Shown here: positions 24,887 to 34,600 of the stretch, one piece after another
Numbering within the stretch: the stretch's first letter is position 1
How the letters are laid out: every line of letters begins with the position of its first letter
Source: Sphingobium sp. SYK-6
GTDB lineage: Bacteria > Pseudomonadota > Alphaproteobacteria > Sphingomonadales > Sphingomonadaceae
Length of the DNA: 64,000 bases
Reading direction: 5' to 3'
Assembly (NCBI RefSeq): GCF_000283515.1
Contig: NC_015976.1
Span: 682,001-746,000 of the forward strand
Translations under genes and position numbers: made by a program
The notes under the pieces: generated by a model
Told to the model about the DNA's origin: nothing
What the model saw: only the letters and a program-made list of their open reading frames with translations
Database searches by the model: none

Positions 24887-25258
24887 CTAGGAAAGCCGCG
24901 AAGCGATCGAGTGCCAATCGTGCGGCAGGGGCCTTGGAGTCATTCGCTTCCGGACCCATGATAACAAACCGCTACTGGATGTTTGCCTGAGCGATTTTTC
25001 CATGATTGCCTGAACCTCATCCTTCGACCACGGCGCCCATTCGCCCGCGATGGAGAACAGGTTGCCGCCAAATGCGGGCGACACCTCTTCCCTTAAGATG
25101 TGTTCGAGCTCGCTTTTTCGATAGGGAGATTCATTGAGAACCGTGGCAATACGATCATAATCGGCATCATCGAATGAAGTGTCGAGGAATAGTTCGCTCA
25201 GAACCGTCCAGACCGGCAGTCGTTTCTCAATGTCAAGCTGCGGATTCATGGCGCTCAA
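24887..25258 (-). CDS. DUF7079-like hypothetical protein
   Basis: 123 aa. The segment RLPVWTVLSELFLDTSFDDAD (RLPVWTVLSELFLDT, about 13-27), then YDRIATVL, SPYRKSELEHILREEV and AGEWAPWSKDEV, follow the pattern I remember for DUF7079, a small acidic domain of unknown function seen in many proteobacteria. It has no operon partner: dapB is 168 bp downstream on the same strand and the sirtuin gene is divergent. Confidence 0.65.
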   Translation of the reverse strand: MSAMNPQLDIEKRLPVWTVLSELFLDTSFDDADYDRIATVLNESPYRKSELEHILREEVSPAFGGNLFSIAGEWAPWSKDEVQAIMEKSLRQTSSSGLLSWVRKRMTPRPLPHDWHSIASRLS

Positions 25259-25337
25259 GATACCACTCGAGCGGTTGACAGCAATAGATCTCGCTTTTTG
25301 AATTGCACGTTTTCGAGGGCTCTGTTTGTTGCGGCTT

Positions 25338-26039
25338 ATGTCTGAAGTTCATAACATCGTCATTCTCACCGGCGCCGGCATTTCCGCCGAGAGCGGCCTT
25401 GCGACCTTCCGCGGCCCCGGCGGCCTTTGGGAAGGGCACCGGGTCGAGGATGTCTGCACGCCCGGGGCGCTGGCGCGCGATCCGGCGCTGGTGCATCGCT
25501 TCTATGATCTGCGCCGCGCCGCGCTGGCGGGGGTGGCGCCCAATGATGCGCATGCGGCGCTCGCCCGGCTGGAGCGTGCCTGGGCCGGCGACTTTCTGAT
25601 CGTCACCCAGAATGTCGATGATCTTCACGAGCGGGCGGGCTCGCGCCGGGTGCTGCACATGCATGGCGAGTTGCTGTCCGCCCTGTGTGCGGCCTGCGGC
25701 CACCGGCTGGCGTGGCAGGGCAGCCTTGCACCCGGCGCGCTATGCCTCAGCTGCCGCGCCCCGCGGCTGCGGCCGGACATCGTGTTCTTCGGCGAGATGC
25801 CTTATGCCATGGAGCGGATCGAGGCGGCGCTGTCCCGCGCGGATCTGTTCGTTTCCATCGGCACGTCGGGCGCGGTCTATCCCGCCGCGGGCTTCGTCCG
25901 CATGGCAGGCGCCTTCGGTGCCGCCACGCTGGAGCTCAATCTGGAGCCCTCCGCCGGCAGCGACTGGTTCGACGCGTGCCGGCACGGGCCGGCGAGCGTG
26001 GTCGTCCCTGCCTGGGTGGATGAAATGCTCGCGCCTTGA
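25338..26039 (+). CDS. cobB: NAD-dependent protein deacylase, sirtuin class III
   Basis: 233 aa from ATG 25338. NAD-binding GAGISAESGLATFRG, TQNVDDLHERAG and catalytic His in LHMHGEL are all present. Zinc is held by C-x2-C pairs (CAAC and CLSC). The FYDLRR segment places Tyr and Arg as in desuccinylase-type (SIRT5-like) enzymes, so it may prefer acidic acyl-lysines. It acts on cytoplasmic proteins. A four-codon-longer TTG start is possible but less likely. Confidence 0.9.
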   Translation: MSEVHNIVILTGAGISAESGLATFRGPGGLWEGHRVEDVCTPGALARDPALVHRFYDLRRAALAGVAPNDAHAALARLERAWAGDFLIVTQNVDDLHERAGSRRVLHMHGELLSALCAACGHRLAWQGSLAPGALCLSCRAPRLRPDIVFFGEMPYAMERIEAALSRADLFVSIGTSGAVYPAAGFVRMAGAFGAATLELNLEPSAGSDWFDACRHGPASVVVPAWVDEMLAP

Positions 26040-26105
26040 GGCGGTGGAGCCGGCCCCGCATCGGGCGCCCTTGCGCCGCCGCCGCCCCGCTGCCACATCG
26101 GCGCC

Positions 26106-26783
26106 ATGAACGCTCCCACCGAAAATCCCCCGATGCGCGCGACCATGATCCCGGTCACGCCGCTCCAGCAGAATTGCACGTTGATCTGGTGCACGCGCAC
26201 CATGCATGGCGCGCTGGTCGATCCGGGCGGGGATCTGCCGCGCCTCAAGCAGGCGGTGGAGCAGCATGGCGTGATGCTGGAGAAGATCCTCGTCACCCAT
26301 GGCCATATCGATCATTGCGGGCAGGCGATCGTGCTGGCGACGGAGCTTTGCCTGCCCATCGAGGGGCCCCATGAGGATGATCGCTTCTGGATCTCCCGGC
26401 TGGATGAGGACGGTAAGCGCTGGGGCCTGCCCGGCAAGCCCTTCGAGCCCGATCGCTGGCTGGTGGACGGCGATCAGGTGACGGTCGGCGAACTCGTGCT
26501 GGATGTCATCCATTGCCCCGGCCACACGCCTGGCCATGTGGTGTTCCATCACGCTCCCTCCAAGCTCGCGCTGGTCGGCGACGTGCTGTTCCAGGGCTCG
26601 ATCGGCCGCACCGATTTCCCGCTCGGCAATCATGATGATCTCATCGCGTCGATCACCCGCAAGCTCTGGCCTTTGGGCGGGGACACGATCTTCGTTCCCG
26701 GCCATGGCCAGCCCAGCAGCTTCGCGCATGAGCGCGCGAGCAATCCCTATGTCGGCGATGCCGTGACAGGCCTGCGCGGCTGA
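26106..26783 (+). CDS. Metallo-beta-lactamase-fold hydrolase (YcbL/glyoxalase II-like)
   Basis: 225 aa. Metal ligands are in THGHIDHCG (HxHxDH), CPGHTPGH, VGDVLFQGSIGRTDFP and FVPGHG. The GSIGRTDFP run is typical of the YcbL-type glyoxalase II group, which hydrolyses S-lactoylglutathione or related thioesters. It lies 66 bp after the sirtuin gene on the same strand and may be cotranscribed. Confidence 0.9.
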   Translation: MNAPTENPPMRATMIPVTPLQQNCTLIWCTRTMHGALVDPGGDLPRLKQAVEQHGVMLEKILVTHGHIDHCGQAIVLATELCLPIEGPHEDDRFWISRLDEDGKRWGLPGKPFEPDRWLVDGDQVTVGELVLDVIHCPGHTPGHVVFHHAPSKLALVGDVLFQGSIGRTDFPLGNHDDLIASITRKLWPLGGDTIFVPGHGQPSSFAHERASNPYVGDAVTGLRG

Positions 26784-26815
26784 CCGACGCGCCGCGCCCC
26801 ACCGCGCCCTCGACC

Positions 26816-26844
26816 CTGGATTCCCGTGTTCACGGGAATGACGA
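26816..26844. repeat. REP-like palindrome, family A (reverse orientation)
   Basis: CTGGATTCCCGTGTTCACGG then GAATGACGA; the same flanks and arm layout as 11898-11925, in the opposite direction. Located 3' of the MBL gene. Confidence 0.75.
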
Positions 26845-26881
26845 AGAAAAGGCGCACCACGTCCCGCACTCAAGCGCCCTG

Positions 26882-26910
26882 AACCCTCTCCCCTTCAAGG
26901 GGAGAGGGTT
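26882..26910. repeat. Perfect 29-bp palindrome, possible bidirectional terminator
   Basis: Fourteen-bp arms AACCCTCTCCCCTT and AAGGGGAGAGGGTT around a single C, lying between the convergent MBL and rnk genes. No T tract follows on either strand, so it may be a repeat element rather than a classic terminator. Confidence 0.6.
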
Positions 26911-26948
26911 GGGAGAGGGGTCGGGCCCCTTCCGACCCCCGGCACCCC

Positions 26949-27350
26949 TCAGGCGTGCCGCACCTTGTCGATGCGCAGGGTGCGCTCGGCGCCGCCGCGG
27001 TCGGGCCAGAGGATGGACTGGCCTTCGCGCAGGCCGATCAGCCCGGCGCCCACCGGCGTGAGGATGGAGATGCGGCCGGCGGCGATATCCGCGTCGCCGG
27101 GGTAGACGAGTTGCACGCAATGCTGCGCCCCGCTCGCCTCGTCCGTGAAGTCGACGGTCGCGCCCATCGTCACGGTGCCCGCCGGCATGTCCTGCGCGTC
27201 GTGGACGTCCGCGCGGCCCACTTCCTCGAGCAGCAGCGCGCTCACCTGGGGCAGGCGCTCGGCGGCGGCCAGGGCGAGATCGGTCAGCGCGTCGGCTTCG
27301 GTCTCGATCATGTGCACCGGCGGGCGCCGGTCGGGCGAAGAAAGGGTCAT
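26949..27350 (-). CDS. rnk: Nucleoside diphosphate kinase regulator (Rnk/GreA-C-like)
   Basis: 133 aa. An N-terminal helical part precedes a GreA/GreB C-terminal-like domain: VTMGATVDFTDE, VQLVYPGDADIAAGRISILT (VQLVYPGDADI, GRISILTPVG) and GAGLIGLREG. Rnk-type proteins bind RNA polymerase secondary channel and affect nucleotide pools; the physiological role in alphaproteobacteria is less clear. It stands alone on the minus strand. Confidence 0.88.
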   Translation of the reverse strand: MTLSSPDRRPPVHMIETEADALTDLALAAAERLPQVSALLLEEVGRADVHDAQDMPAGTVTMGATVDFTDEASGAQHCVQLVYPGDADIAAGRISILTPVGAGLIGLREGQSILWPDRGGAERTLRIDKVRHA

Positions 27351-27897
27351 GGCTGGTCACTCTATATATGTTGATGGAGAATGTCGGCTGGCGAGGGTGG
27401 CGGCGCGGCTGCGCCGGGCGCGGTCTGTGCCGCATGGTCCCTTGCCAATGGCTGGCCCCGGGCTCGGGGCATGACGCACCTGACCCGGGGCTAGATGCCC
27501 GCGAGGCGCTGTCCCCCGTGATGCCGGGAGCGCAGACAGGATCGGTAGCAAGTCATGGCGGGCAGGATGTCAGCCCCCTGGCCGACCGTCAACCATGCGT
27601 TCGATCAGGCGTTCGCGCGCACAGGTTGCGGGGCGGCGGGGAGGGCGGGGCTGGCCGTCTGCCCTCTCCCGGTATAAGAGCGCGATGCGTCGTGGCCGGC
27701 TGGCGGAACGCACCCGCCGGTCATGCCGGGCGGCGCAAGGAATGGGTTGCGTGGGCGCAAAAAAACGCTATAGGCGCTCACTCTCGCGAATGCCCGGCCC
27801 CCTTTGAGGTCGCGTCCCTTTGTGGCCGCCGCGATGCCGAACAGGCGGCCAGGCAAGCGACCCGTTTTGACGATCAAGATTTTGAACAGGTGCCCTC
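27351..27897. other. Intergenic region between rnk and rpmF
   Basis: About 550 bp without a convincing gene. A promoter-like pair TTGCGT (27747-27752), 16-bp spacer, TATAGG (27769-27774) lies about 125 bp before rpmF and may drive the rpmF-plsX-fabH unit. Open frames here lack ribosome sites and family features. Confidence 0.4.
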
Positions 27898-28077
27898 ATG
27901 GCTGTCCCTAAGAGAAAAACCACGCCGTCCAAGCGCGGCATGCGCCGCAGCCATGATACGCTGCGCGTCGAGGCGTTCCAGGAATGCCCGAATTGCGGCG
28001 AGCTGAAGCGTCCGCACAATCTGTGCACGGCCTGCGGGCATTATAACGGCCGCGAAGTCGTCGCGATCGGCGCCTGA
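27898..28077 (+). CDS. rpmF: Ribosomal protein L32
   Basis: 59 aa, starting [20 protein letters not shown], the conserved L32 N-terminus. It has a zinc-ribbon CPNCG ... CTACG, so this is the four-Cys zinc form. It is part of the large ribosomal subunit. It comes 23 bp before plsX, the usual order in proteobacteria. Confidence 0.95.
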   Translation: MAVPKRKTTPSKRGMRRSHDTLRVEAFQECPNCGELKRPHNLCTACGHYNGREVVAIGA

Positions 28078-28100
28078 CACCCGGTCTGGGGGATAATGTC

Positions 28101-29147
28101 GTGACACTGCCGCGAATCGCGATTGATGCGATGGGCGGCGATGAAGGCGTGCGCACCATCGTGGCGGGCGTCGCGCTCGCGCGACGGCGCCACGAGGGGC
28201 TGCGCTTCATCCTGTTCGGCGATGAAGCCCAGATCCAGGACGCGCTCGGCCATCACCCCAATCTCTCCCGCGCGGCCGAGATCGTTCATACCGATCGTGT
28301 CGTCGCCGCGACGGACAAGCCGAGTCAGGCGATTCGCCAGTCGCGCGGCAGTTCCATGGGTCTCGCCATCCAGGCCGTGAAGAACGGGGATGCGATGGCG
28401 GCCGTCTCGGCGGGCAACACCGGCGCGCTGATGGCGATGGCCAAGCTCGCCTTGCGGACGCTGCCCGGCATCGATCGTCCCGCCCTCGCGGCCTTCCTGC
28501 CCACGCTCGGCGACAATGATGTCGTAATGCTGGACCTTGGCGCGAACACCGAGTGCGATGCGCGCAATCTCGTCCAGTTCGCGATCATGGGCGCGGCTTA
28601 TGCCCGGGTGGTGCTGGATCTGGAGACGCCGCGCGTGCGGCTGCTCAACATCGGGACCGAGGAGCTCAAGGGCACGGACGAGATTCGCGATGCCGCGGCA
28701 TTCCTGCGCGCGGCATCGGGGCTGCCCCTGCGCTTCGATGGCTTCATCGAGGGTGATCGCATCGGCAGCGGCGATGCGGACGTGATCGTCTCGGAAGGCT
28801 TTGCCGGCAACATCGCGCTCAAGACGGCGGAAGGCACTGCCCGGTTCGTGACGGACGTGCTGCGCCGCGCCTTCACCAGTTCCCTGCGCTCGAAGGCGGG
28901 CTTTCTCCTGTCGAAGCCGGCGCTGCATCTCCTCAAGGTCCATCTCGATCCCAACAATCACAATGGCGCGGTCTTCCTGGGCCTCAACGGCATGGTGGTG
29001 AAAAGCCATGGCGGCGCGGACGAGAAGGGCATCGCCAATGCGGTGCATGTGGCCGCCCGTCTGGTGGAAGCCGATCTGGCCGCGCGGATTGCCGGGGACA
29101 TGGCGCGCGTCGGCCCCATATTGAGCGAGGAACTGATCGCCAAATGA
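28101..29147 (+). CDS. plsX: Phosphate acyltransferase
   Basis: 348 aa from a GTG start after GGGGGATA. It opens with [11 protein letters not shown] and contains [12 protein letters not shown] and [13 protein letters not shown], all typical of PlsX. It converts acyl-ACP to acyl-phosphate for phospholipid synthesis at the membrane. The stop overlaps the fabH start (ATGA), which indicates coupled translation. Confidence 0.95.
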   Translation: MTLPRIAIDAMGGDEGVRTIVAGVALARRRHEGLRFILFGDEAQIQDALGHHPNLSRAAEIVHTDRVVAATDKPSQAIRQSRGSSMGLAIQAVKNGDAMAAVSAGNTGALMAMAKLALRTLPGIDRPALAAFLPTLGDNDVVMLDLGANTECDARNLVQFAIMGAAYARVVLDLETPRVRLLNIGTEELKGTDEIRDAAAFLRAASGLPLRFDGFIEGDRIGSGDADVIVSEGFAGNIALKTAEGTARFVTDVLRRAFTSSLRSKAGFLLSKPALHLLKVHLDPNNHNGAVFLGLNGMVVKSHGGADEKGIANAVHVAARLVEADLAARIAGDMARVGPILSEELIAK

Positions 29148-30115
29148 CCTTGCGTTCCGTGATCATGGGAACGGGTTCGGCCTTGCCGCGCCGCTGTGTC
29201 GACAATGCCGAGCTGGCCACGATGGTGGACACGAGCGACGAGTGGATCGTCGGGCGCACCGGCATCCGGACCCGCTATATCGCGGGCGAAGGCGAGACGA
29301 CGGCCACGCTCGCCACCGAGGCATCGCGCAAGGCGCTCGAGGCGGCCGGCATGGTCCCCGGCGACATCGATCTCATCGTGCTGGCGACGGCGACGCCCGA
29401 CCAGACCTTTCCGGCCAGCGCGACGATCGTTCAGGCCGCGCTCGGCATCAACGACTGTGTCGCGTTCGACGTCGCGGCGGTCTGCTCCGGCTTCCTTTAT
29501 GCCATCACCGTTGCGGACAACATGCTGCGCGGCGGCGCTGCGAAGACGGCGCTCGTCATCGGCGCGGAAACCTTCAGCCGCATCCTCGACTGGGAGGATC
29601 GCGCGACCTGCGTCCTGTTCGGGGACGGCGCGGGCGCGGTCGTGCTGCAGGCGCAGGATACGGACGAGGCGACCGGGCGCGGCATCCTCGCCAGCCGCCT
29701 GCATGCCGATGGACGCCATAACGGGCTGCTGAATGTCGATGGCGGGCCGTCCACCACGGGCACCGTCGGCAAGGTGCGCATGAAGGGGCAGGACGTGTTC
29801 CGCCATGCCGTCGTCAATCTTGCCCAGGTCATGCGCGAAGTGCTGGAGGATGTCGGCGTCACGCCCGATCAGGTGGATTGGGTGATCCCGCATCAGGCCA
29901 ATGCGCGCATCCTGGATGCGACGGCGCGCAAGCTGGGGCTCGATCCCGCGCGCGTGGTGGTGACGGTGGACCGGCATGCCAATACCTCGGCCGCCTCGGT
30001 GCCGCTGGCGCTCGATACGGCCGTGCGGGACGGGCGAGTCAAGCAAGGCGACCTCGTCGTGCTGGAGGCGATGGGCGGCGGTTTCACATGGGCCGCTTCG
30101 ATCCTGCGCTACTGA
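29144..30115 (+). CDS. fabH: 3-oxoacyl-ACP synthase III
   Basis: 323 aa. The active-site Cys is about residue 114 (AAVCSGF), the His in IPHQANARI and Asn in ANTSAAS. The [11 protein letters not shown] segment is the conserved N-terminal Trp/Arg CoA-binding region. It starts fatty-acid synthesis by condensing acetyl-CoA with malonyl-ACP. It overlaps plsX by four bases. Confidence 0.95.
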   Translation: MTLRSVIMGTGSALPRRCVDNAELATMVDTSDEWIVGRTGIRTRYIAGEGETTATLATEASRKALEAAGMVPGDIDLIVLATATPDQTFPASATIVQAALGINDCVAFDVAAVCSGFLYAITVADNMLRGGAAKTALVIGAETFSRILDWEDRATCVLFGDGAGAVVLQAQDTDEATGRGILASRLHADGRHNGLLNVDGGPSTTGTVGKVRMKGQDVFRHAVVNLAQVMREVLEDVGVTPDQVDWVIPHQANARILDATARKLGLDPARVVVTVDRHANTSAASVPLALDTAVRDGRVKQGDLVVLEAMGGGFTWAASILRY

Positions 30116-30269
30116 TCATTGCGCCCTGCGCAACGGCCCGGCAATTTTCCGCCCAGAATCGGCGGCTTGCCCCTTATGTTCCCATTGCAAAGCCCGGATT
30201 TCTGGCTCACAGATCATGTTGCGGCGATATGGGGGTATGGCCGCGAATCTTTCGTTTTTGGGGGACGAA

Positions 30270-30566
30270 ATGAGTGCTGATGAAACCTTGACCCGTGCGG
30301 AGATCGCCGAGCAGCTCAATCGCCAGATCGGGCTGTCGCGCGCGGAGTCGGCGCAATTGGTCGAACAGGTGCTGGAACTGGTCACCGAAGCGCTGGAACA
30401 TGGCGAGAATGTGAAGATTTCCGGCTTCGGGACATTCGTGCTACGCGACAAGAATGAGCGGATCGGCCGCAATCCCAAGACCGGCATCGAGGTCTCGATC
30501 ACGCCGCGCCGGGTGCTGACCTTCCGTCCGAGCCAGTCGCTGCGCGATCGTGTCGCGGGCGCCTGA
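30270..30566 (+). CDS. ihfA: Integration host factor alpha subunit
   Basis: 98 aa from ATG 30270 after a GGGGGAC site. The HU/IHF fold is clear: [49 protein letters not shown] with the DNA-intercalating Pro, and [11 protein letters not shown]. It bends DNA as a heterodimer with IhfB. It lies 154 bp after fabH, with MerR next, a conserved alphaproteobacterial order. Confidence 0.95.
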   Translation: MSADETLTRAEIAEQLNRQIGLSRAESAQLVEQVLELVTEALEHGENVKISGFGTFVLRDKNERIGRNPKTGIEVSITPRRVLTFRPSQSLRDRVAGA

Positions 30567-30616
30567 AACGCCCGAGCCGGATTGACCCGCGCGGCGGGAT
30601 CGTTGCACAATGCGCC

Positions 30617-31120
30617 ATGGCCAAGGATGACGGCGCGTTTTTGACGATAGGAGAGCTGGCTCGGGAACTGGGCGTCGCTCAACATATCCTGCGCTATTGG
30701 GAAACGCGCTTCCCGCAACTCCGTCCGCTGCAGCGCTCGGGCAATCGCCGTTATTATCGGCCCCGCGACGTGGAGATCGCCCGGCGCATCAACCGGCTGC
30801 TCAACGAGGAAGGCTTCACCGTGAAGGGCGCCCAGCGGGCCCTTGCGGGGCGGAGCCCGGCGCCGGCCGACATGCCCGGCCCGACGCCATCCGCCGATGG
30901 GGCCGCAACCGCGCCCACCGATGCCGCGCCCGCGCTGCAGCAGGCAGCCCCTGTCGCCCCGGTCCCGCCGGCCGGTCCGCAAGGCGTCCTGCCGATCGGT
31001 GATCTGCCGGTGGCCGCCCGGCCCGCGCCCCGTCAGGTCGCGCAGACCGATCTCGCGCTGCTCATTGCCCGGCTGACCGTCATTCGCCAGAATCTCGCGG
31101 ACGCGATCGAGGGCGCCTGA
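30617..31120 (+). CDS. MerR-family transcriptional regulator
   Basis: 167 aa. The N-terminal winged helix reads TIGELARELGVAQHILRYWE, RSGNRRYYRPRDVE and VKGAQRAL. The C-terminal part is a Pro/Ala-rich linker plus a short helix, without metal-binding cysteines. This is the ihfA-linked MerR found across alphaproteobacteria, whose targets are poorly known. It starts 50 bp after ihfA and is probably cotranscribed. Confidence 0.9.
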   Translation: MAKDDGAFLTIGELARELGVAQHILRYWETRFPQLRPLQRSGNRRYYRPRDVEIARRINRLLNEEGFTVKGAQRALAGRSPAPADMPGPTPSADGAATAPTDAAPALQQAAPVAPVPPAGPQGVLPIGDLPVAARPAPRQVAQTDLALLIARLTVIRQNLADAIEGA

Positions 31121-31150
31121 GGCTTGCCGCGCGCTGGCGCGGCGCCTCGC

Positions 31151-31702
31151 TCAGCGCTGGTCCGGGCCCAGCGCCGGGTCGAGATCGCGTGGCCGCACGA
31201 AGCTGCGCAGCGTTGCCCGCCCGGCGAAATCATGGGCCAGGCTCGCCCAGTCCGTGACATCGAAGTCCAGCACGGCGAGCGCGGCGGTGGGGAATTTGGT
31301 CTCGACCGAATCGCGCAGCGGTGATCGCGCATCGTCGGGCACGGCGGTGAGGATCAGCTCCTCCAGCCCGGGGCTGTGCCCGGCCAGCAGGATGCTCGAA
31401 GCGGGTTCCTGCGTCTCGGCCAGCACCTCGGCCAGTGTCGTTCCGGCCGCCAGATAGATGCGCAGGTCATAGGCCGGCTCGGGGCATTCGCCATAAGCCT
31501 CGCGGAAATGGCGCAGCGTATCGACCACTCGCGCGGCGGGCGAGGCGATGATGGCATCGAAGGTCAGCCCGTGATGAGCGGCCCAGCGGCCCATCACGGC
31601 AGCGGCGCGATGTCCCCGGTCGTTCAGGCTGCGGTCAAAATCCCGCAAGGCGGCGTCGCTCCAGTCGGATTTCGCGTGACGCAGGACGATGACTCTCTTC
31701 AT
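31151..31702 (-). CDS. SixA-like phosphohistidine phosphatase
   Basis: 183 aa of the histidine phosphatase superfamily. The RHAKSDW motif has the phospho-accepting His, followed by LNDRGHRAA, SPAARVVDTL and LAGHSPGL with the second His. It removes phosphate from phosphohistidine or small phosphoesters in the cytoplasm. Its start overlaps the stop of the helicase gene upstream by four bases, so they are cotranscribed. Confidence 0.88.
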   Translation of the reverse strand: MKRVIVLRHAKSDWSDAALRDFDRSLNDRGHRAAAVMGRWAAHHGLTFDAIIASPAARVVDTLRHFREAYGECPEPAYDLRIYLAAGTTLAEVLAETQEPASSILLAGHSPGLEELILTAVPDDARSPLRDSVETKFPTAALAVLDFDVTDWASLAHDFAGRATLRSFVRPRDLDPALGPDQR

Positions 31703-34464
31703 TCCCTTGTCGGCACTCCCTCGATCCGCGACCCGTTCTGCGCCTCCTGCCCCAATTTCGTAGCGGAACCAAGCCGGGAGCGCACTCTTTCGATCGCTTC
31801 GTCGAGCGGGATGCGCAGGATCGGGACGCCGGGGGGAAAGGCGCCGAGCAGCCGGCTCGGCATGGCGGCGGAGAGGATCACGAACTGGCCGCGATCGTCC
31901 GCGCGGCGGATGAGGCGGCCGAAGGCCTGCGCCAGCCGCGCGCGTACCTGCCGGTCGTCATGCGCCGTCGGGGCGCCGCTCGCCTGGCGCCGCACCGCGT
32001 TCAGCACCGAGGGCTTCGGCCATGGCACGCCTTCCATCACGACGAGGCGCAGCGAATCGCCCGGCACGTCCACGCCGTCGCGCAGCGCGTCGGTGCCCAG
32101 CAGCGAGGCGCGCGGATCGTCGCGGAACATGTCGATCAGGGTCGCGGGGTCGAAGGGGTCGACATGCTGCGCGTAGAGCGGCAGCCCGGCCCGCGCGAGC
32201 CGGTCCGCGATTCGCGCCTGCACGGATCGCAGCCGGCGGATGGCGGTGAAGAGGCCGAGCGTGCCGCCGCCCGCCGCCTCGATGAGCCGCGCATAGGCGC
32301 CCGCCAGCGCTGGCAGGTCGCCGCGCTTGATGTCCGTGACGATCAGCACTTCGCTCTGGCTGGCATAATTGAACGGGCTCTCCACATCGAACCATCGCGG
32401 CGTGGCGGCGAGATGGCTGGCGCCGGTGCGGCCGATCGCTGTCTCCACCTCGCCGCCCGCGCGCAGGGTGGCGGATGTGACGAGCACGCCATGCGCCGGC
32501 TGCAGCACCACTTCGGCCAGCGGCCGGGTCGGGTCGAGCCAGTGGCGATGCAGGCCGATGTCATATTCGCGCCCCTCCGCACGGTCGACGGCAAGCCAGT
32601 CGACGAAATCGGGGTCCGGCGCGCTGCCCACGCGCAGCAGCAGGGCGATCCAGCTGCGCAGCAGGTCGCACCGCCAGCCGAGCGCGGAGATCGCGCCGTC
32701 GATGCGGGCCCGAGCCGGCGTGTCGAGCCAGTCGGGCGCGAGTTCGATCACGGCGACGAGCCGCTTGGCGAGCCGCTGCAGGGGCGTGAGCAGCGCTTCG
32801 AGCGCCGCCGCGCCTTCCGTTGCGGCATCGATCAGCGCGCCATCGGCCTCGGCCAGGTCCACTTCCAGCCCATAGCCGGGGTCGGTTTCCTTCCCGTCAC
32901 GCTCCGCGCGGGCATAGACGGTGTCGCGCACCGCGCAGAGCAGCGCCTCGATCTCGCCGTCCGGCGCGCGTTCGTGCACGCGGCGCATCCATTCCTCGCC
33001 CGGCAGCGCCCGCGCCGCCTCGCGCGCATCGTCGATGGCGTGGGCGCCGTCGGCGTCATAGCTCGCCACGTCGGAGAGGCGCGCCGCAAGGCCCCGCCGC
33101 CGTCCGCGCCGCTCCTTCTCCGGCCCCATGATCCAGCGGCGCAGTTCGATGGCCTCGCGGCCGGTCAGCGCGGCGGCGAAGGTCGAATCGGCCGCGTCGA
33201 AGAGATGATGGCCCTCGTCGAAGACGATCCGCGTCGGCGCGCCCTGCGTCTCGCGCCCGCGCGCGGCATTGATCATCACCAGCGCATGATTGGCGATGAC
33301 GATGTCCGCGCCCTGGCTCGCCCGGCTCGCGCGCTCGATGAAGCAGGTGCGGAAATGCGGGCAGCCGGCATATATGCATTCGCCGCGCCGGTCGGTGAGC
33401 GCGGTGGCCCCGGCCCGGCGGAAGAGGGCGGGCAGCCATCCCGGCATGTCGCCGCCCACCATGTCGCCGTCGCGCGAATAGGCCGCCCAGCGCGCCACGA
33501 ACTGCGCGAGCACTGCCGCGCGCCCCGCGAAGCCGCCTTGCAGCGCGTCCTCCAGATTGAGCAGGCAGAGATAGTTCTCGCGGCCCTTGCGGATGACCAC
33601 ATGCCGCCGGAAGCTGGCGTCGTCCGGATAATGGCGGCGCGCCTCGCGGTCGAGCTGGCGTTGCAGCGCCTTGGTGTAGGTGGAGATCCACACGGTGCCG
33701 CCGGCGCGTTCCGCCCAGAGCGTGGCCGGCGCGAGATAGCCCAGCGTCTTGCCGATGCCGGTGCCGGCCTCTGCGAGCACGATATTGGGCATGTCCTGCC
33801 GCGTGCGCGGATCGAAGCCGTCGGCGGCGGCGAGCGAGAAGTCGCGCTGGCCGCTGCGCGTCTCGGCGCCGTGCCCGGTCAGCGCGGCGAGGCGGCCGAG
33901 CACCTCCTCGTCGGCCAGCGTCACGGGGCGGGGCTGCGGGCGCGGCGGCTGGTCCTCCCATTGCGGCAGGCGGCTGAACAGCCAGCGCTCGGCCTGCGCG
34001 GGCTGGGCGATCCGGTCGCGCAGCAGCGGCACCCAGCTCCAGCGCAGCCGCTCGAGCTGCTTCAGGCTCGTCCATGCGCCTTCGCGCTCGGCCCAGTCCG
34101 GCCGCCCGGTCCAGTCCAGCATGGCAAGCGCGAGGTGCGGCACCAGCGCGGTCGCTTCGGTGTCGTTGGCCGGCGGCGCCATGGCCAGTGCCCGCGCCAG
34201 CCCCGCGACCGTGGGAATGACGAAGCGCGCGGGAAAGAGGAAAGCGAACAGCTCGAGCAGGTCGAGGCCGGAGAGGTCCGCATGGCCCAGGCGCGCGCCG
34301 AGCAGCGGGGCATTCACCATCAGCAGCGGCGTGTCAGCGGCGCGGGCCAGCGCTTCGCCCCGGCTCAGGGAAAGGACGTCGTCACGCCCGTCGCTCAGCC
34401 AGATCCCGGCATGGTTGGCGTGCAGCGCGGGCGGAAGCGGGACGGGGAGGGAGGAGAGAGCCAC
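31699..34464 (-). CDS. DinG/YoaA-family ATP-dependent DNA helicase
   Basis: 921 aa. Walker A is AEAGTGIGKT (231-240) and the DEAH-type box is FDEGHH (about 415-420). Cysteines at about 300, 363, 368 and 374 fit the XPD/DinG iron-sulfur cluster. The helicase C-terminal domain has SLLGTDALRDGVDVPGDSL (LLGTDALRDGVDVPG) and QAFGRLIRRADDRG. It unwinds DNA 5' to 3' in repair. The first 200 residues are a poorly conserved region of unknown role, as in alphaproteobacterial members. It leads a two-gene unit with the SixA-like gene. Confidence 0.9.
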   Translation of the reverse strand: MALSSLPVPLPPALHANHAGIWLSDGRDDVLSLSRGEALARAADTPLLMVNAPLLGARLGHADLSGLDLLELFAFLFPARFVIPTVAGLARALAMAPPANDTEATALVPHLALAMLDWTGRPDWAEREGAWTSLKQLERLRWSWVPLLRDRIAQPAQAERWLFSRLPQWEDQPPRPQPRPVTLADEEVLGRLAALTGHGAETRSGQRDFSLAAADGFDPRTRQDMPNIVLAEAGTGIGKTLGYLAPATLWAERAGGTVWISTYTKALQRQLDREARRHYPDDASFRRHVVIRKGRENYLCLLNLEDALQGGFAGRAAVLAQFVARWAAYSRDGDMVGGDMPGWLPALFRRAGATALTDRRGECIYAGCPHFRTCFIERASRASQGADIVIANHALVMINAARGRETQGAPTRIVFDEGHHLFDAADSTFAAALTGREAIELRRWIMGPEKERRGRRRGLAARLSDVASYDADGAHAIDDAREAARALPGEEWMRRVHERAPDGEIEALLCAVRDTVYARAERDGKETDPGYGLEVDLAEADGALIDAATEGAAALEALLTPLQRLAKRLVAVIELAPDWLDTPARARIDGAISALGWRCDLLRSWIALLLRVGSAPDPDFVDWLAVDRAEGREYDIGLHRHWLDPTRPLAEVVLQPAHGVLVTSATLRAGGEVETAIGRTGASHLAATPRWFDVESPFNYASQSEVLIVTDIKRGDLPALAGAYARLIEAAGGGTLGLFTAIRRLRSVQARIADRLARAGLPLYAQHVDPFDPATLIDMFRDDPRASLLGTDALRDGVDVPGDSLRLVVMEGVPWPKPSVLNAVRRQASGAPTAHDDRQVRARLAQAFGRLIRRADDRGQFVILSAAMPSRLLGAFPPGVPILRIPLDEAIERVRSRLGSATKLGQEAQNGSRIEGVPTRE

Positions 34465-34600
34465 GCCACACCCATAGCCTGCTCGCGACGAGGTGGGAAC
34501 GCTTGGAGAACATCGCGGGGAAGATTTTTGCCCGGGCCGGTGGCGGGATGGTCCCTGCCGGCGTCAGCGCCGATGCCGGGGTGGTCGCCCGGTCGTGCGT

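Noticed and set aside
27368-28006. Plus-strand frame overlapping rpmF
   Set aside because: Overlaps the start of a certain ribosomal protein gene in another frame and has no family features.
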